64,000 bases of DNA, from the NCBI GenBank assembly GCA_026168455.1, contig CM047431.1, forward strand, positions 49,394,032-49,458,031. The letters run 5' to 3'. The notes beneath the pieces were generated by a model. The model saw nothing but the letters and a program-made list of their open reading frames with translations, searched no databases and had not been told where the DNA came from. Shown piece after piece: positions 1 through 11,700 of the stretch. This DNA is from Theocolax elegans. Taxonomy: Eukaryota > Arthropoda > Insecta > Hymenoptera > Cerocephalidae. The translations under genes were made by a program, and so were the position numbers. Each line of letters begins with the position of its first letter. The first letter of the stretch is position 1.

Positions 1-117
1 TTTTCAACGACGCATAAAATTTCGAAATTAGGCGAGTTCCGTAAACCGCAGTACATATTGCCTCGTAAAAATCGCGTGCACGCGGAAAAGAGTGAGTAAA
101 AACAGAAATACACTTAC
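1..117 (-). other. Intron 1 (5' part) of the MADF gene
   Basis: Starts at the GTAAGTG donor (117-111) and continues beyond the left edge. I see no acceptor followed by a MADF continuation within these bases. Confidence 0.5.
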
Positions 118-259
118 TTGATACACGGATACTGGATGCTACTTTATCCCACTCGGTACCCACGAAATTTTTGGACCTATACTCGCTCAACGTCTTGTTC
201 CAAATTGATGGTCTCCGTTGAACTTCGTCAATAAGTAGCGGCACTTTCGTTTCTTCCAT
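118..259 (-). CDS. First coding exon of a MADF-domain protein (partial)
   Basis: The exon begins with ATG at 259 and reads 47 codons plus one base to a strong donor, GTAAGTG, at 117-111. The peptide starts METKV-like (MEETKVPLL) and enters the N-terminal half of a MADF (Myb/SANT-like) domain: LIDEVQRRPSIWNKTLSEY, followed by a GTEWDKVASSI segment. In this family the pattern is a short leucine-rich helix, a conserved P-x-[IL]-W, a tyrosine spaced a few residues on, and a W in the second helix; all are present. MADF proteins are mostly DNA-binding transcriptional regulators, so a nuclear role is inferred. The rest of the domain must lie on exons left of base 1. The same fold also occurs in the second ORF of PIF/Harbinger transposons, so a transposon origin is not excluded. 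Codon use is balanced and there is no lesion. Confidence 0.72.
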
Positions 260-504
260 CTCTTACAACGCTTGAAAAATGTTTGCCGGCAAATGTCTCG
301 TTTCAATTAGAATCCGATAGTGCGGCGATGCTAAAAAACGCTCAATTGTTTACGTATGAGTCGAGTTGTAAATAGGTCGGTAAGTTAGATAGGCTATGTA
401 TATCGAACTCACCGAGTATGTATCAATCGGGCATGAGCGCTGCTGAACTGCTCGTGCGCTGTTCGAAGTTGATCGATATGCACGGGCCGAACTCGGTGTA
501 GTTT
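260..504 (-). promoter_or_regulatory. Upstream region of the MADF exon (5' UTR/promoter candidate)
   Basis: This moderately GC-rich, CpG-containing stretch lies immediately upstream of the MADF start codon. It has no convincing coding frame. A promoter or 5' UTR is inferred from position only; no TATA box or initiator stands out. Confidence 0.3.
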
Positions 505-614
505 CGAACGATGTTCGAGATGATCCCGAACGAAGATCGGGCGAAGCCCGAACGGCGATCGAGCGAATCCCGAACGGCGATCGAGCGAATCTCGAACGAC
601 GCTCGAGAGGACCC
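505..614. repeat. 22-bp minisatellite, five imperfect units
   Basis: Five consecutive 22-bp units begin with CGAACG and share the core CGAACGGCGATCGAGCGAAT: 505-526, 527-548, 549-570, 571-592 and 593-614. Units 3 and 4 are almost identical. The unit is CpG-rich and contains overlapping CGATCG/TCGA palindromes. Because 22 is not a multiple of three, the minus-strand open frames over it cycle through all frames and are not evidence of a protein. Confidence 0.85.
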
Positions 615-1033
615 CGCACAAACGTAAAGCGCAGTGGAAAGAAAATTCGAGCAACTCTTAGATTTCGAAATTAGTATCGACAAGTTTAATATTGAAATAA
701 CGATGACATTAACATCCTATGCTCTCTGTATATCGCCTTACGTTATCTTCTTATTAATAAAATAGGCGCATATGGATAAATTTACACGATGAAATAGCAA
801 ATTTATGCGGCTTAAACAAATCATTAGCAGCTAATCATTTAATAGCTATAAGAGCTCGCTGGGGTACAAATGCTAAATGTAATATCTTTTGTAGTGTAAT
901 AAATGTGCATGTTCATTTCAATTCACTACTGATCTAATACCTCGCATCAATCGCTTACAAAAACTACCATACTCAGCATTAAAAAAAATACGTGCCTCTT
1001 CTTTCAGATTTTTTATAACCGAGTAATCGAATA

Positions 1034-1678
1034 TACCCGAGTAGAAATCAACCTACGGCTGGAATTTGGGCCGGATACGACGCCGTAAGATACTTGTCCG
1101 TTCCTGATCTGGCTACCGTACTGGTCCGGATACGTAATGTAATGCTTTTTACGTCCGGCCCGGAGAATCGAACGGATTTCCGACAAATATATTCATCCCC
1201 GATCAGAGCCAGATTTTAATATGAAATAAATTCTAATTATTCGTTAGAAGGCTTGTCAGTGTTTGGAAAGACTATAGAAATGATTAAAATAATTTTTAAT
1301 TTTGAAAAAAATATTACCGTACCCGGGAATTGAACCTGCGACCTTCGGATTATGAAGCAGGACACTTACCAACTACGCCAATGTCTCTCTTATTATTTAG
1401 ATACAATTTTACGAACTCTATAATCAAATTCAAATTTTAATAATACAATTCTTAACGGGCACGGAAAGGCTTTATTTACGAAACGAGAGGTTCTCAACCC
1501 GAGCCGAAGACGAAGCAGTAACGAAAGTTGCGATTTTGACGTAAAAGTACATTAATTTAAGGAACTCATATCCGGGCCGTATTTTAACCGCATTACATGC
1601 CGGATCCGGCACTTAAATGTATTCGGAACCGGGCCGGATGATCAATCCGGCTAGCCGTATTTAATTTCTACTCGGGTA
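1034..1678. mobile_element. TIR element (MITE-like), about 645 bp
   Basis: Inverted termini TACCCGAGTAGAAAT (1034-1048 and the complement at 1664-1678) close a segment rich in CCGG-containing words. The subterminal CGGCTGG / CCGGCTAGCCG parts are also partly inverted. A TA dinucleotide at each end could be the target duplication, which would suit a Tc1/mariner-like mover. No protein remnant is visible. A tRNA-like sequence lies inside (1316-1387). Confidence 0.6.
1316..1387 (-). repeat. tRNA-like sequence (SINE head or tRNA pseudogene)
   Basis: On the minus strand a good pol III A box (TGGCGTAGTTGG) is followed by a CAT-containing anticodon-loop-like segment and a B box (GGTTCAATTCC). The acceptor stem does not pair and the anticodon stem has several mismatches, so I do not call a working tRNA. 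It sits inside a TIR element and is most likely a tRNA-derived repeat. Confidence 0.45.
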
Positions 1679-2463
1679 TGCATCAAAATGACTATCTTCT
1701 CCCCTTTCTCCAAGCAACTATTCGATTTGCTCAACTCTACACCGTGTACCTCGATGTCAATGGTACAGAGCTAAATCTCTTAAATATTTGTCTTCTATAT
1801 ATCAACTTATTACTCTCACTATACAAGCACCATTAGCTATAGATTCCGAGTGAACGCTTCTTTATTCCTTATAGGCCGCGGGACTTTGGAATGCTTTCTT
1901 ATAACTAACGAATATAGTCACGAATATGCATTACAAACTGCCATGTCACAAAAATTCACTAAGATAAATTTATAGTTTATTCGAAGTTTTTGAAGCAGGT
2001 CATAATCTATTCCGACCAGACCGCAAGAAAAGTGATTGTTTTTAGATTCAAGAGAAAGACTGAATTCTACAAAGTTAATCGGGATGTCGAAAAAAATGTT
2101 TTACTCACAGATCGGTGCGATAAGGATTTTTTGTCGTTCCTGGTAATTCTCGGAGTAGTGACGAGGTTTAATTTTAATCCAAGCATTTTTTTAGCTTCTA
2201 ATCGTTTACCAAACATAGAGTTTGTATTAAAATTAATATTTTCTGCAAATAGTATAAAATTTTATATTTTTTTATTTTGAATGTTTTTTTTCTAGAGAGC
2301 ATATTTTTTTATATTCTGTAAAGTCGATTAGATTTTTGGAGTAGTTTAATTTTTTGAATGATTTATGTAAAATTTTAATTTTGTCACATTTACTTTCTTT
2401 TTGGGAGAATTTTCTGTAACAGCATTGGATATAATATTTGTAAATTATCATTTTATTTTGATA
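1679..2463. other. Intergenic, nothing recognised
   Basis: AT-rich sequence with one short open frame at 1990-2280 that lacks any domain or coding-like composition. I see no gene or repeat structure. Confidence 0.4.
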
Positions 2464-2790
2464 AACCGACGACTCGGTCTAATACGTCGTACTCTGGCTG
2501 GTGATCTTTCCCACCACTAGATGGAGACGACTATACTCGTTGGAGAGATTATCGTCTTCCTCTATATATGTAGCCGCATAACATCTTGCTGGCGTCGCAG
2601 TTCATCCGTATGATCCGTATGATCTCCAGTTCCTTACTGAGAAGTCCAAACTGGGGATCGAGGACGAAACGCCTTTAATTTTTGTTTTAATTTTTGAAAA
2701 AGGCCTTTACTCTGGGCAATTCCACCAATCACAGTGGACAAAGGGTATAATGGGCCTGCTTTATTCCAAAAATAAAGCATTTAGTTCGGA
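2464..2790. other. GC-richer block, possible solo-LTR remnant
   Basis: Base composition and complexity differ from both flanks. A TATA-like TCTATATATG near 2562 lies about 30 bp before CGCAGTTC, and an AATAAA occurs about 170 bp further on, an order expected of an LTR (U3-R-U5). No TG...CA ends or target duplication could be fixed, so the LTR reading is weak. It could also be an old regulatory or exonic relic. Confidence 0.2.
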
Positions 2791-3056
2791 AAGACCGATA
2801 ATTATATTATATAACTCTATAAATCTAATTTATAGGCGAAATTATTTAGAATGAAAAATTAGGATATCTCCTTTGCTTGTATAAGTACGATATTTTCTGA
2901 AAGTTTTGAAACCTGGGAACTGAAGATTATTGTCCACTACCAATTAGTATCTAATACATATGATAATATCAAATTCATCGATAATTATATCGTACGAGTT
3001 CTTATTTCCACGTGTTGATACTTCTGCAGTTCCAAAATATTATTATAAGATGTTTG

Positions 3057-3213
3057 TTAACCTTTAGAGGGCCGGAATACGCCTCTAGGCGTAAGGGGTT
3101 TGACTCACCAACATCGCAATTCAGTTTGGCTCTAACTCAGGGACCTTAGACCACATTCCTATAGAAAAATGCGATTTTCAAATTTTTCAAAACCCCGGCC
3201 CTTTAAAGGTTAA
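3057..3213. mobile_element. piggyBac-like MITE with TTAA target sites (copy 1)
   Basis: TTAA at 3057-3060 and at 3210-3213 flank a 149-bp element whose ends are inverted: CCTTTAGAGGGCCGG on the left and the complement of CCTTTAAAGGGCCGG on the right. TTAA duplication and CCY-starting termini are the mark of piggyBac elements. An internal short palindrome (TACGCCTAGAGGCGTA) lies near the left end. It has no coding capacity. It is related in length and internal order to the element at 7272-7426. Confidence 0.75.
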
Positions 3214-3653
3214 AGATTTCCTCTATATTACATAAACTTAGGATTAGTTTTTTAATAGTATTCTTCCTTTAAAGATTCATCGATGATTTTTTGACTGTCT
3301 GATTCAACTTGTACTGTCGAAGAATTGATCAGTTTTTTTATGATGAGTGTAAATTTTTTTTAAGGTGCTTAAAGATAGATTTGGATGAAGTATTTCCATA
3401 ATATTAGTAAGATTTTATGTGTTGTATATTAATTTGCAATATCTAGTATAGGATTATTTACGATTTTGTCGTTTTAAGAATCAAAATTCATTTGCAATGA
3501 CGGTAAATGTTCCGCAGTGACTGTGAGGGAGTAATATCAGTAAGAAGAGACGTGGTTGCTAGAGATGGCTTTAAACATTGAATAACTCGATCTGATTAAG
3601 ATTAATTTTTTGCTGAAGAGTTTGATGTTTGACTAAGTAGATCTTTGTTTTGA

Positions 3654-3866
3654 TCATTGAAATTCGCGTTGTTTTGCTACGTGTTCCTCGAGCTTACACA
3701 AGAAACATTTAAATATATCTGTTGTAGGATAGACATAGTACGTTGAATCATCATAATTTATTTTAATAATTTCCGGAAGATTCTTAAACTTGTGACGTTG
3801 GGTAGATACGTCTGATTTTAAGATTATTGATTTTACGCCTGTCCGAGTACTACTGCTAATTTTCAC
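3654..3866 (-). pseudogene. Retrotransposon ORF1/gag-like zinc-knuckle remnant
   Basis: A 70-residue open stretch ends in a degenerate CCHC knuckle: CFLCKLEEHVAKQR keeps C-x2-C-x4-H but has Arg where the fourth ligand should be Cys. It is preceded by a LPEIIKINYDDSTYYVYPTT segment of the kind found just before the knuckle in ORF1 proteins of insect non-LTR elements. The frame begins with GTG and is closed by stops on both sides, with no reverse transcriptase nearby. I infer a decayed fragment of a retroelement nucleic-acid-binding protein; a host knuckle protein is less likely. Confidence 0.45.
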
Positions 3867-6403
3867 GTTGTCCGAGTACTGTGTCCTTTACCTTTGTTAC
3901 ATGACTTTCATTTCTTGAAGTGATTTTGAAAGAGGTATACTCCATTTCCAGAGCTACGATCAACGGTATGCTGATACTCTGGCTCTAGTAAGCAAAACAA
4001 AACTGCTCACTGCGAAGGTTCGAAGAATACTCTTTATATAGAGATAGACAAATATTAAAATGATTATTACATTGCTCATTATAGACTATTATCCTTAAAA
4101 CAAATGTTACGGCTACACGGATTTCGATAATATATTTTTTGCTATTAATTTTACTTACTGAGCAAAAAATATGGTTTAATTGTACAAAGATTAACGCAAT
4201 CAAAATTACATATAACTACGTATACGTAATATTGAAATATTTCAATTAAATTTAAGAATTTTAATATTTAAGATCACTGGTAAAAGTAATTAAATATACT
4301 ATTTTAGAATTATACGGTCTGATGATTCCCTATAATATTGTTTGATAGATCTTATGGACTTCGTCAGTGCAGCGTGACATGTACTTGAAGCCTCATTACA
4401 TCTCATTACGGAGTGCAGTCAAATTATTTCCGATCGAGTGGTAGAGCAAGACACTCCGACGTAAAAGATTAAAGGTACGATTCTCAGAAATACTGTAATT
4501 TTCATTTTATTTAATAAACCAAAGTTTACTCGCTAAATGTCATATTTCTGAATTTATTCAAGACATTGTCCTGCTAGAAATATTTATCATTATCATGATA
4601 AACTTCGTTAAAAACGACACGTTTTAACTGGTTTTACGATCATAAAGTGTCACGATAAAATGGTCATTGTACACGTATATTAATACACACACGCACACAA
4701 TTACGAAATTATATGAGCATGAAACGATTATTGTAATGGTAAATATTTTTATGAAGGTAAGTGCTTATTTTGAATTATGATACAGATAAACTTATTACTG
4801 TATTAGTTACTGGTGTGGATAATATAAAATGATTTATTATCAGTATACCTTTACTACTCTGCGACGAACTGTTGATCATTGTGTTAGTTATTATATTTTG
4901 TCAATTGTAAATTTACGAATTTCGATTATTTCAACGATATATATGTTTCTTTAACGTTTTCAACTCTTACATTTAGGTTATGATATGACCTTCTCTTTTT
5001 ACCATAATATCATCAGTTTATAGCAAATTTATGATGATTCCAATAAATACTAAATCAAACGTTAATCAATCAATAAAAAAAATCATTATGTAATGATCAA
5101 TTATCATTTTAGAACCGTAAAGCAGGATATAATTAAAGTGAGTATTTAAACTTTTTCCAAGTTTACTTTATCCAAACATAATTTGCTTTTTATAAAGATT
5201 AGACAAGCGTAAATCTTTTACGCGGATATTTTACAACCGAACGACCATTACATTTTCTACAATCATAAGTGCTAAAAATGTAAGAAAGTGTGTAAAAATC
5301 TACTTTACAGCTAATACACATAAAATACTTTACGCACGCTTTTCATATAACTTTTCGTATAATACGTTTTGATATAAATTACGCTTGTAAATGCATTTTA
5401 AAATAACATCTCGCGTAACACATTTATTATAATGTAAAACGATATGGAAGTAAATGTAAAATAAATAACGAATCGTGTTTTTAATGTTTCATTATAATTA
5501 AAACAAAATTCAACCAAAATTCTCATTAATTCTAATATTGTGATCCACGTCGATGCGAGCGACTATCAAGTACGTGATACCCATATAATTGATATGTAGA
5601 TAAATCAAATATTCGTGTATGTGCAATAATAACGGGAGAACTATAACGCTATTGAATTTTTTAACAATCAATATATCGTTACGAAATACAATATATTACG
5701 TTATTCATACCGTAAATATGAAATATTACGAATATTGAATAATTGTTTTTGAAAGAAGATTCATACATTACTTGTAAGTGGAGTAGGGCGGTTTTAGTCA
5801 GACCGTACGAGAAAATTCGATGTATACGATTTCAGGTATACATTTTTCGTATATAAAATTCATCGATGTTATATATGCATAAATATTTGCATTTTATACA
5901 TACATTCAATGATTACAGTAAATCCTAAATAACTTATTCTCAAATTTTTAAGGATATATGCGTTTGCTAATAATGCGCACACGGAGAAATTCAAAATTCA
6001 AAGAAAAACAGTAATGTACTATTAAATGAAAATATTCATTTAAGTATAGTTAATTGTTAAAAAATAAATAATGTTTATGTAAATAAGTAATATTATCTTC
6101 ATTTGTTCGTTTTATACGTATACAACTAACTATTCGTTTGGAATTAATCGTTCAGAATAAATATAAGTTCTTTTTTATAAAATAAGCTGAATCAGTTAAT
6201 AATTATCGATTTACCTGAATAACAATCGATTACCCCCCTCCCCCCAAAAAAAAGACAAACTTTACTAAATGACGAATCACGCAACACTCAATGAGGAGAA
6301 AAAGATCACTATCCACAAATTGTCGAATGCGAATAACATAGTAATTGGATAAAAGATTGGAGTGAAACTCTTTAACCAAACCCTCGGGCCTAAGGTAATA
6401 TAT

Positions 6404-6439
<36 letters not shown>

Positions 6440-7049
6440 GGCCGCAGCTCGGAGACATTTCTCGACACTAGAATAGTTTTAAACCTTGATGTACTGTTTT
6501 ATTTATTTATTTATATACATTCAAATTGTTTTTATTTATTTATTTATTTATTTTGTTATCTGTGTTGTACCATCCCATTTGCACGCGAATGAAAGTATTG
6601 AAGGGATGCTAGATGACGAATTACTGCTTTATGTGTCGTCCAATTTTAAATTGTATTTTAATATTGTGACTAATAGATCTACTGACTGTAGTTTTATTGG
6701 TATTATATTTTATCTGCTGACTTACTGTGATATTCGCCGTATTTTTATTTGCGATTGTGATATTTTATAACTGTGATATCACTGTGCAACATTATATTTA
6801 TACAAGCTTATATAGTATGTATTTTTAAACAAGAATTGTAAATTTTTGTACTGTACAAATAAACTTATATCTATCTATCTATCTATCTCTCATCTATCAT
6901 GGACTTTTAGTTACTGCTCTTGAATTTGCGGACCCGATCGAAAGCGAATTAATCCTCTTTTGTCTCAACGATTTTGTCCGCATATTATACGTACCTAATA
7001 AAAATGATTCTACGTGGAGGAAAAAGTTATAATAAAAATGTCTATACCG
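3867..7049. other. Intergenic AT-rich DNA with simple repeats
   Basis: No gene seen. It contains a degenerate tRNA-like stretch at about 4425-4492 (a GGTAGAGC A-box-like word and a GGTACGATTCT B-box-like word), a (CT)n run at 6410-6436, ATTT-rich repeats at 6500-6552 and a TATC run at 6868-6887. Confidence 0.4.
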
Positions 7050-7217
7050 TTGAGTAATCGAGAGACAAATTTGATAAATCATACACTACGTTTTTTTAGT
7101 AAAATTTACTGCATACCTGTTGAATATTCCCAAAGGGTCCCTAAAAGTTATAGTAAATTATTACTATACATTTTAGTAATTTTTATGATTTTTCAAGTCT
7201 GTCCCTCAATTACTCAA
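7050..7217. mobile_element. 168-bp MITE with about 35-bp inverted ends (copy 1)
   Basis: The left end TTGAGTAATCGAGAGACAAA is matched by the inverted right end, and similarity continues through a GATAAATCATA-like word. An element of 167 bp with the same ends occurs at 44935-45101. A diverged end is also recognisable inside the duplicated block (about 15130-15165 and again about 16285-16320). Confidence 0.6.
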
Positions 7218-7271
7218 TGATTTAGTAATTTGTGATACAATTTTTTTCCATGTATAATATAGGGTAAACGA

Positions 7272-7426
7272 TTAACCCTTAGAGTACCGGGATTTTAGAA
7301 ATTTTTAATGCGTATTGTTTCTATGAAAAATTGTTAATAGGTCCCCAATTTTAATCCAAACTAAGACTAAATGTTTGCGAGTCAGAACATGACGCTTGTA
7401 CGTCATGTCGGTACTCTAAGGGTTAA
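7272..7426. mobile_element. piggyBac-like MITE with TTAA target sites (copy 2)
   Basis: TTAA at 7272-7275 and 7423-7426 enclose 147 bp with inverted ends CCCTTAGAGTACCGG and CCCTTAGAGTACCGA. The internal sequence aligns in one orientation with the complement of the 3057-3213 element, sharing CCGGG-TTTT, TTTCTAT, AGGTCCC and CCAAACT words in the same order, so they are one diverged family. Confidence 0.75.
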
Positions 7427-8494
7427 CAAGGGAAACTCGAGAAAAAAGGGCGTTAAAATGGTTTTCCTCTCTCTCTATTTTCTAGAAAATATTTTTTTTT
7501 ATATGTATATAACGATTATATACGTATTCAAGATTACCGTCATGATAAATTTGAAATATCTTTAATTCGTTAGTGTCAGATATATGCAGTATATTTATTC
7601 ATATATTTTTGTGTACATTGTACTGTCAAATACATAAAATGAAGATTACTAATTAACACCGTTAATTTTAAATGTCAATTAACTATCTCGATCGAAAATT
7701 TGTTTAAACAAGGATACTGAAATAATTACAGAGTCCAATCTATTTGAAATTGCATTAAACGCAACTAACTTGTATAAATTATATCGTAACGCACTCAGTT
7801 CAGGAGGACTGCCGAATATACAAATTCGAATCACGTATATGGCAAACCGAATGAAACGTGTTCTACACCATTAATCTTGCGTGTGTGTGTACTGCTTTTT
7901 TCCTCATCCTTCGTTACGCTCGTGCAATCTAAAAACCGACTGTAAATAATTAGATATAGCGTATAGACTAATGATTCAAATGTAGTATATATATTATGCT
8001 GAAAAACGTTACATAACTTTACAATTATTGTAATTATTGATTGTTTAATATCATTTATAAATTATTAAAAAAAATAAGTATTGCAGAATATTGGCAATAA
8101 ATTACGTTTTATTATGTTTGTAAATTACTGCAGTTTTTTAAAACTAGATATGGTAAATATATTAGCGTTTTAGTATTTTAGTACGAATTCTACGTTGTAT
8201 GTAATTGGGATCATTAAAGTACACGATTAAGATCTTCCTCGTAGGTATTGTATAGGAAGTTTGTATATAAACAGAAGGGATCATATATCACATTTGCACT
8301 AGCCAAAGATCCAGTCGAATTTGTTATATTTTATCTTTTGAATTCGAATTTTTCTTGGTTTATACATTGAAACGAGTATTTAGATTATTTAATATACTAA
8401 AGTTTAATCGTAGGAAATTATTTAGATTATTTAAGGAAATTATAGTATTTGACTCTGACTAGCAAAAAAACACTATAAGTGTACAGATTCTTGG
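7427..8494. other. Intergenic, nothing recognised
   Basis: AT-rich, without open frames of interest, TIRs or RNA genes. It abuts the target duplication of the hAT element. Confidence 0.4.
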
Positions 8495-8502
8495 ATTTTA
8501 CT
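8495..8502. repeat. hAT target-site duplication, left (ATTTTACT)
   Basis: The 8 bp ATTTTACT immediately precede the element and recur exactly at 12600-12607. Eight base pairs is the hAT target length. Confidence 0.93.
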
Positions 8503-8714
8503 CAGCGGCGGATTAGAGTTTTACGGGGCCCGGGACTAAAATAGGGATGGGGCCCACTTAAGGGCAGCAATAATTTATGAAGCGAATATAAATAATATTT
8601 TTGTTATTAGTTATACATTTAATATATATAGAATATCACAAATATTTCTTACATTTATTATTATAAACATAACTCTTTGGAATTTTATTTTAAAAGACAA
8701 ATTTTTTTACACAA

Positions 8715-11700
8715 CTAAAAATATTTTTTTCTTGATTTTGCTCTGGCAAAATTGCTTATTAAATCATTAAAGTTGATTGATCGAAGTAAATCAACTTCAA
8801 TGCTTAGCCTCGCCAATGTGGATAGTCTTTCATCTAACATAGTTGATCTATAAATATTTTTGATTCTTTTTAGGACGGAAAATGACCTTTCAGCTTCGCA
8901 GTTTACTATCGGAATCGTTAATAAAAGTCTGTAAGCGATGTAGATATTAGGGAATACTTCAACCATTTCCATATCAACAATCCAGTTTACAACTTGCAAA
9001 GGAGACAAGATTTGATCATTTTTGCTATCTGTTTCTTCAGTTCGATTAGAAAAAAAACCTTTTGGTTGTAACTTTAAACGGGGTATAAATTGTTTTAATT
9101 CTAATATTAAATCACTTTGTAAATCATCTGGATAAGCTATTATGAGGCTTGTTGCTTTGGCTTCTAATTCAATATTCTCTATAAATAATAATTGCGTAAG
9201 AAAACTAAATAAATTAATAATATCGTTATACGCTCCACTTCGTTTTTGCAACTCAGAAACAAGTTTATCTATAATAACATAAAATGTATTTATTCTAAAA
9301 TCATCAGTCGCACTCAAACTATTAACTTGTACTTCCTTGTCTGCAAGCTTACGAGTGATTTTTCTTTTACCCGACCTAGAATATTCTTCATTTATATAAG
9401 TACTTAATTTCTTAGCATCTTTTTCGATATCACAAAATTGATCACGTAAATCTTTAACAAAATCTACTAATGAAAGTAGCATATTGTTAGCAGAAATTAA
9501 ATCTATATTTACCTTTTGAAGATACTGACTAGTTGCGTTAAATCGTTGAAAAATATTATTCCACAAAATTGCCATAAAAACATTTTCAATTTTAATTAAA
9601 TTATTCAATAAAGCTAAAGCTTCTTGGCGTGTTTCACGTTTTTGATTTACATCATACGCTAATATTTCTAAAGCCTTATAAATGCCATTGAAATCTTTAA
9701 CTATAAGTTTTGTGGCATCTCCACGACATGACCATCTCGTTTGCGATAAATTCGTTACTCTCGATTTATTAGTCAATAGGACGTTCCATCGATGTGTTGA
9801 TGCACTAAAAAAAACATATAAGCGCTGCGCGACCCCGAAGAAATTTGTTGCATCAAGACATTCGTCGACGCTACATTCACCCACTAAGTTCAACGAATGA
9901 CCGACACAAGGAACGTAATGTGCTAATTTATTTTTTTCTTTAATGCAGGCTTGGAGGCCGGAATATTTTCCGGACATATTTGACGCATTGTCATAGGTCT
10001 GAGCTCGACAATTTTTAATATCAATATTATGTTTTTGTAATAAATCTAGCACGACATTACTAAGTGACCTACCAGTGTGACTTTGAATTTTGACGAAAGT
10101 AAAAAACCGCTCATAAACGTGCCTATTTAAATAATAGCGAAAAATGACTGACAGCTGATCAACATGGGATACATCGGGAGTAGAATCTACAATAATCGCC
10201 CAATATTTTGCACTTTGCATTTCATTTATAATCTGATTTAATACTTTTATAGCCATTAACTCCATGAATTCTTCATAAATAGTCTTAGATAAATATGACA
10301 CTGTTCCTCGTCCTTTTTGAGAATATAATTTAATATGCTCTTGCATAAAAGGATCAAATTCGGCAATCAATTCCATGACACCGAGGAAATTTCCATTATT
10401 AGGGGATCCTATAACTTCATTTTTTCCTCGTAGAGGAAGTCCCCGTTCAGTCAGAAATCGAATACCTGCTACGACTCTTTTTAAAACTTTCGTCCAATAT
10501 TGTACTTCACTTTCCATAGTTTTTATAATGCTCGCCTCTATATTCGTGTCTCTTTTGAAATATTCAATATAAGTCATCATGCAGTTGTTGTGTTCTTTAC
10601 TATTTTCGTGAGAATGAATTAATTCGTCTATTTTCTTCCAATTCGAAAAACCTTCTTTTATAAATGAATTGTCACCGTCCGAAAATAGTTTACAAACAAA
10701 ACAAAAAATTGAGCCTTTTAATTCCGAATACATCAGCCATTTTCTTTCGCACATTTCTCCATTTTTTAAAGTTCGCTGAAAATAGGTTGGCGAAAAATAT
10801 CTATTTTGTTTATTGTATTCTCGTTTAGATGATTTAAAATTAGATTCTTTATTTTGAAAATAGGCATATCCCTTTTCTAAATATTTTTGACGTTCATAAC
10901 CATTTTCGTACAATTTTAAAGGCCATAGGGCGGGATCTTTGTGCACATCTATAACAAAAATATTGTTTAGCACACGTAAATGTGTTTAGTTTTTAAGTGC
11001 ATATGTGCGCCCTCATACCTGTATTAAAATTATTTGATAATGCATCTTTCCTGGAGCCATCATTGTCGTTAAATAAATCTTCATCAAAACGTGTATTATT
11101 TAGAAAATTTTCTGGTAAAGATTCTGTATCATTTTGATGCAATGCATCTATAAAAATGAATATATAATTTATTTTCTTAACAAAATTAAACCAGATACCA
11201 AATAATATATTTTATTTTATTAAATACATTAATCACTTCATCAAGCAAGTTAAATTAAGGCAAAATGTTAAATTATTTTTAAATTAAAGATGAATTATAG
11301 TTTTGTAGCTTTCGCAAATCATGCATTTTAAATAGCATCTAAATTTAATAATATAATGTAAAAGTAAAATTTTTATATAAATATAAATAAGTATATATAA
11401 GTATGTATGTATGTGTAAATATATATATATATATATATATATAATACAACTAAATATTAAATTCAATTAAATAAAAAAAATTTAAATTAAGTGTTTTGAC
11501 TCTAACTACTAGTAAATTATTGTATAACAAAGGTCAATAATGTTTTAATTTTGCTTAATTTGTTATACTTCGTTAATTATAAGTTTTAATTCACTAACTA
11601 ATTATAATAAACAAGGTTAATTGCAAAAGACAATAGATGTCTATGATCAGTAATATTTTTAAAAATACATTTTTAATTAAAGCTTTATAATACCTGTCTT

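Noticed and set aside
350..683. Three minus-strand frames of 81 to 89 codons
   Set aside because: They run through the 22-bp CpG-rich repeat, overlap in different phases and have no domain.
9682..10572. Plus-strand frames inside the transposase
   Set aside because: Shadows of the minus-strand transposase exon 3.
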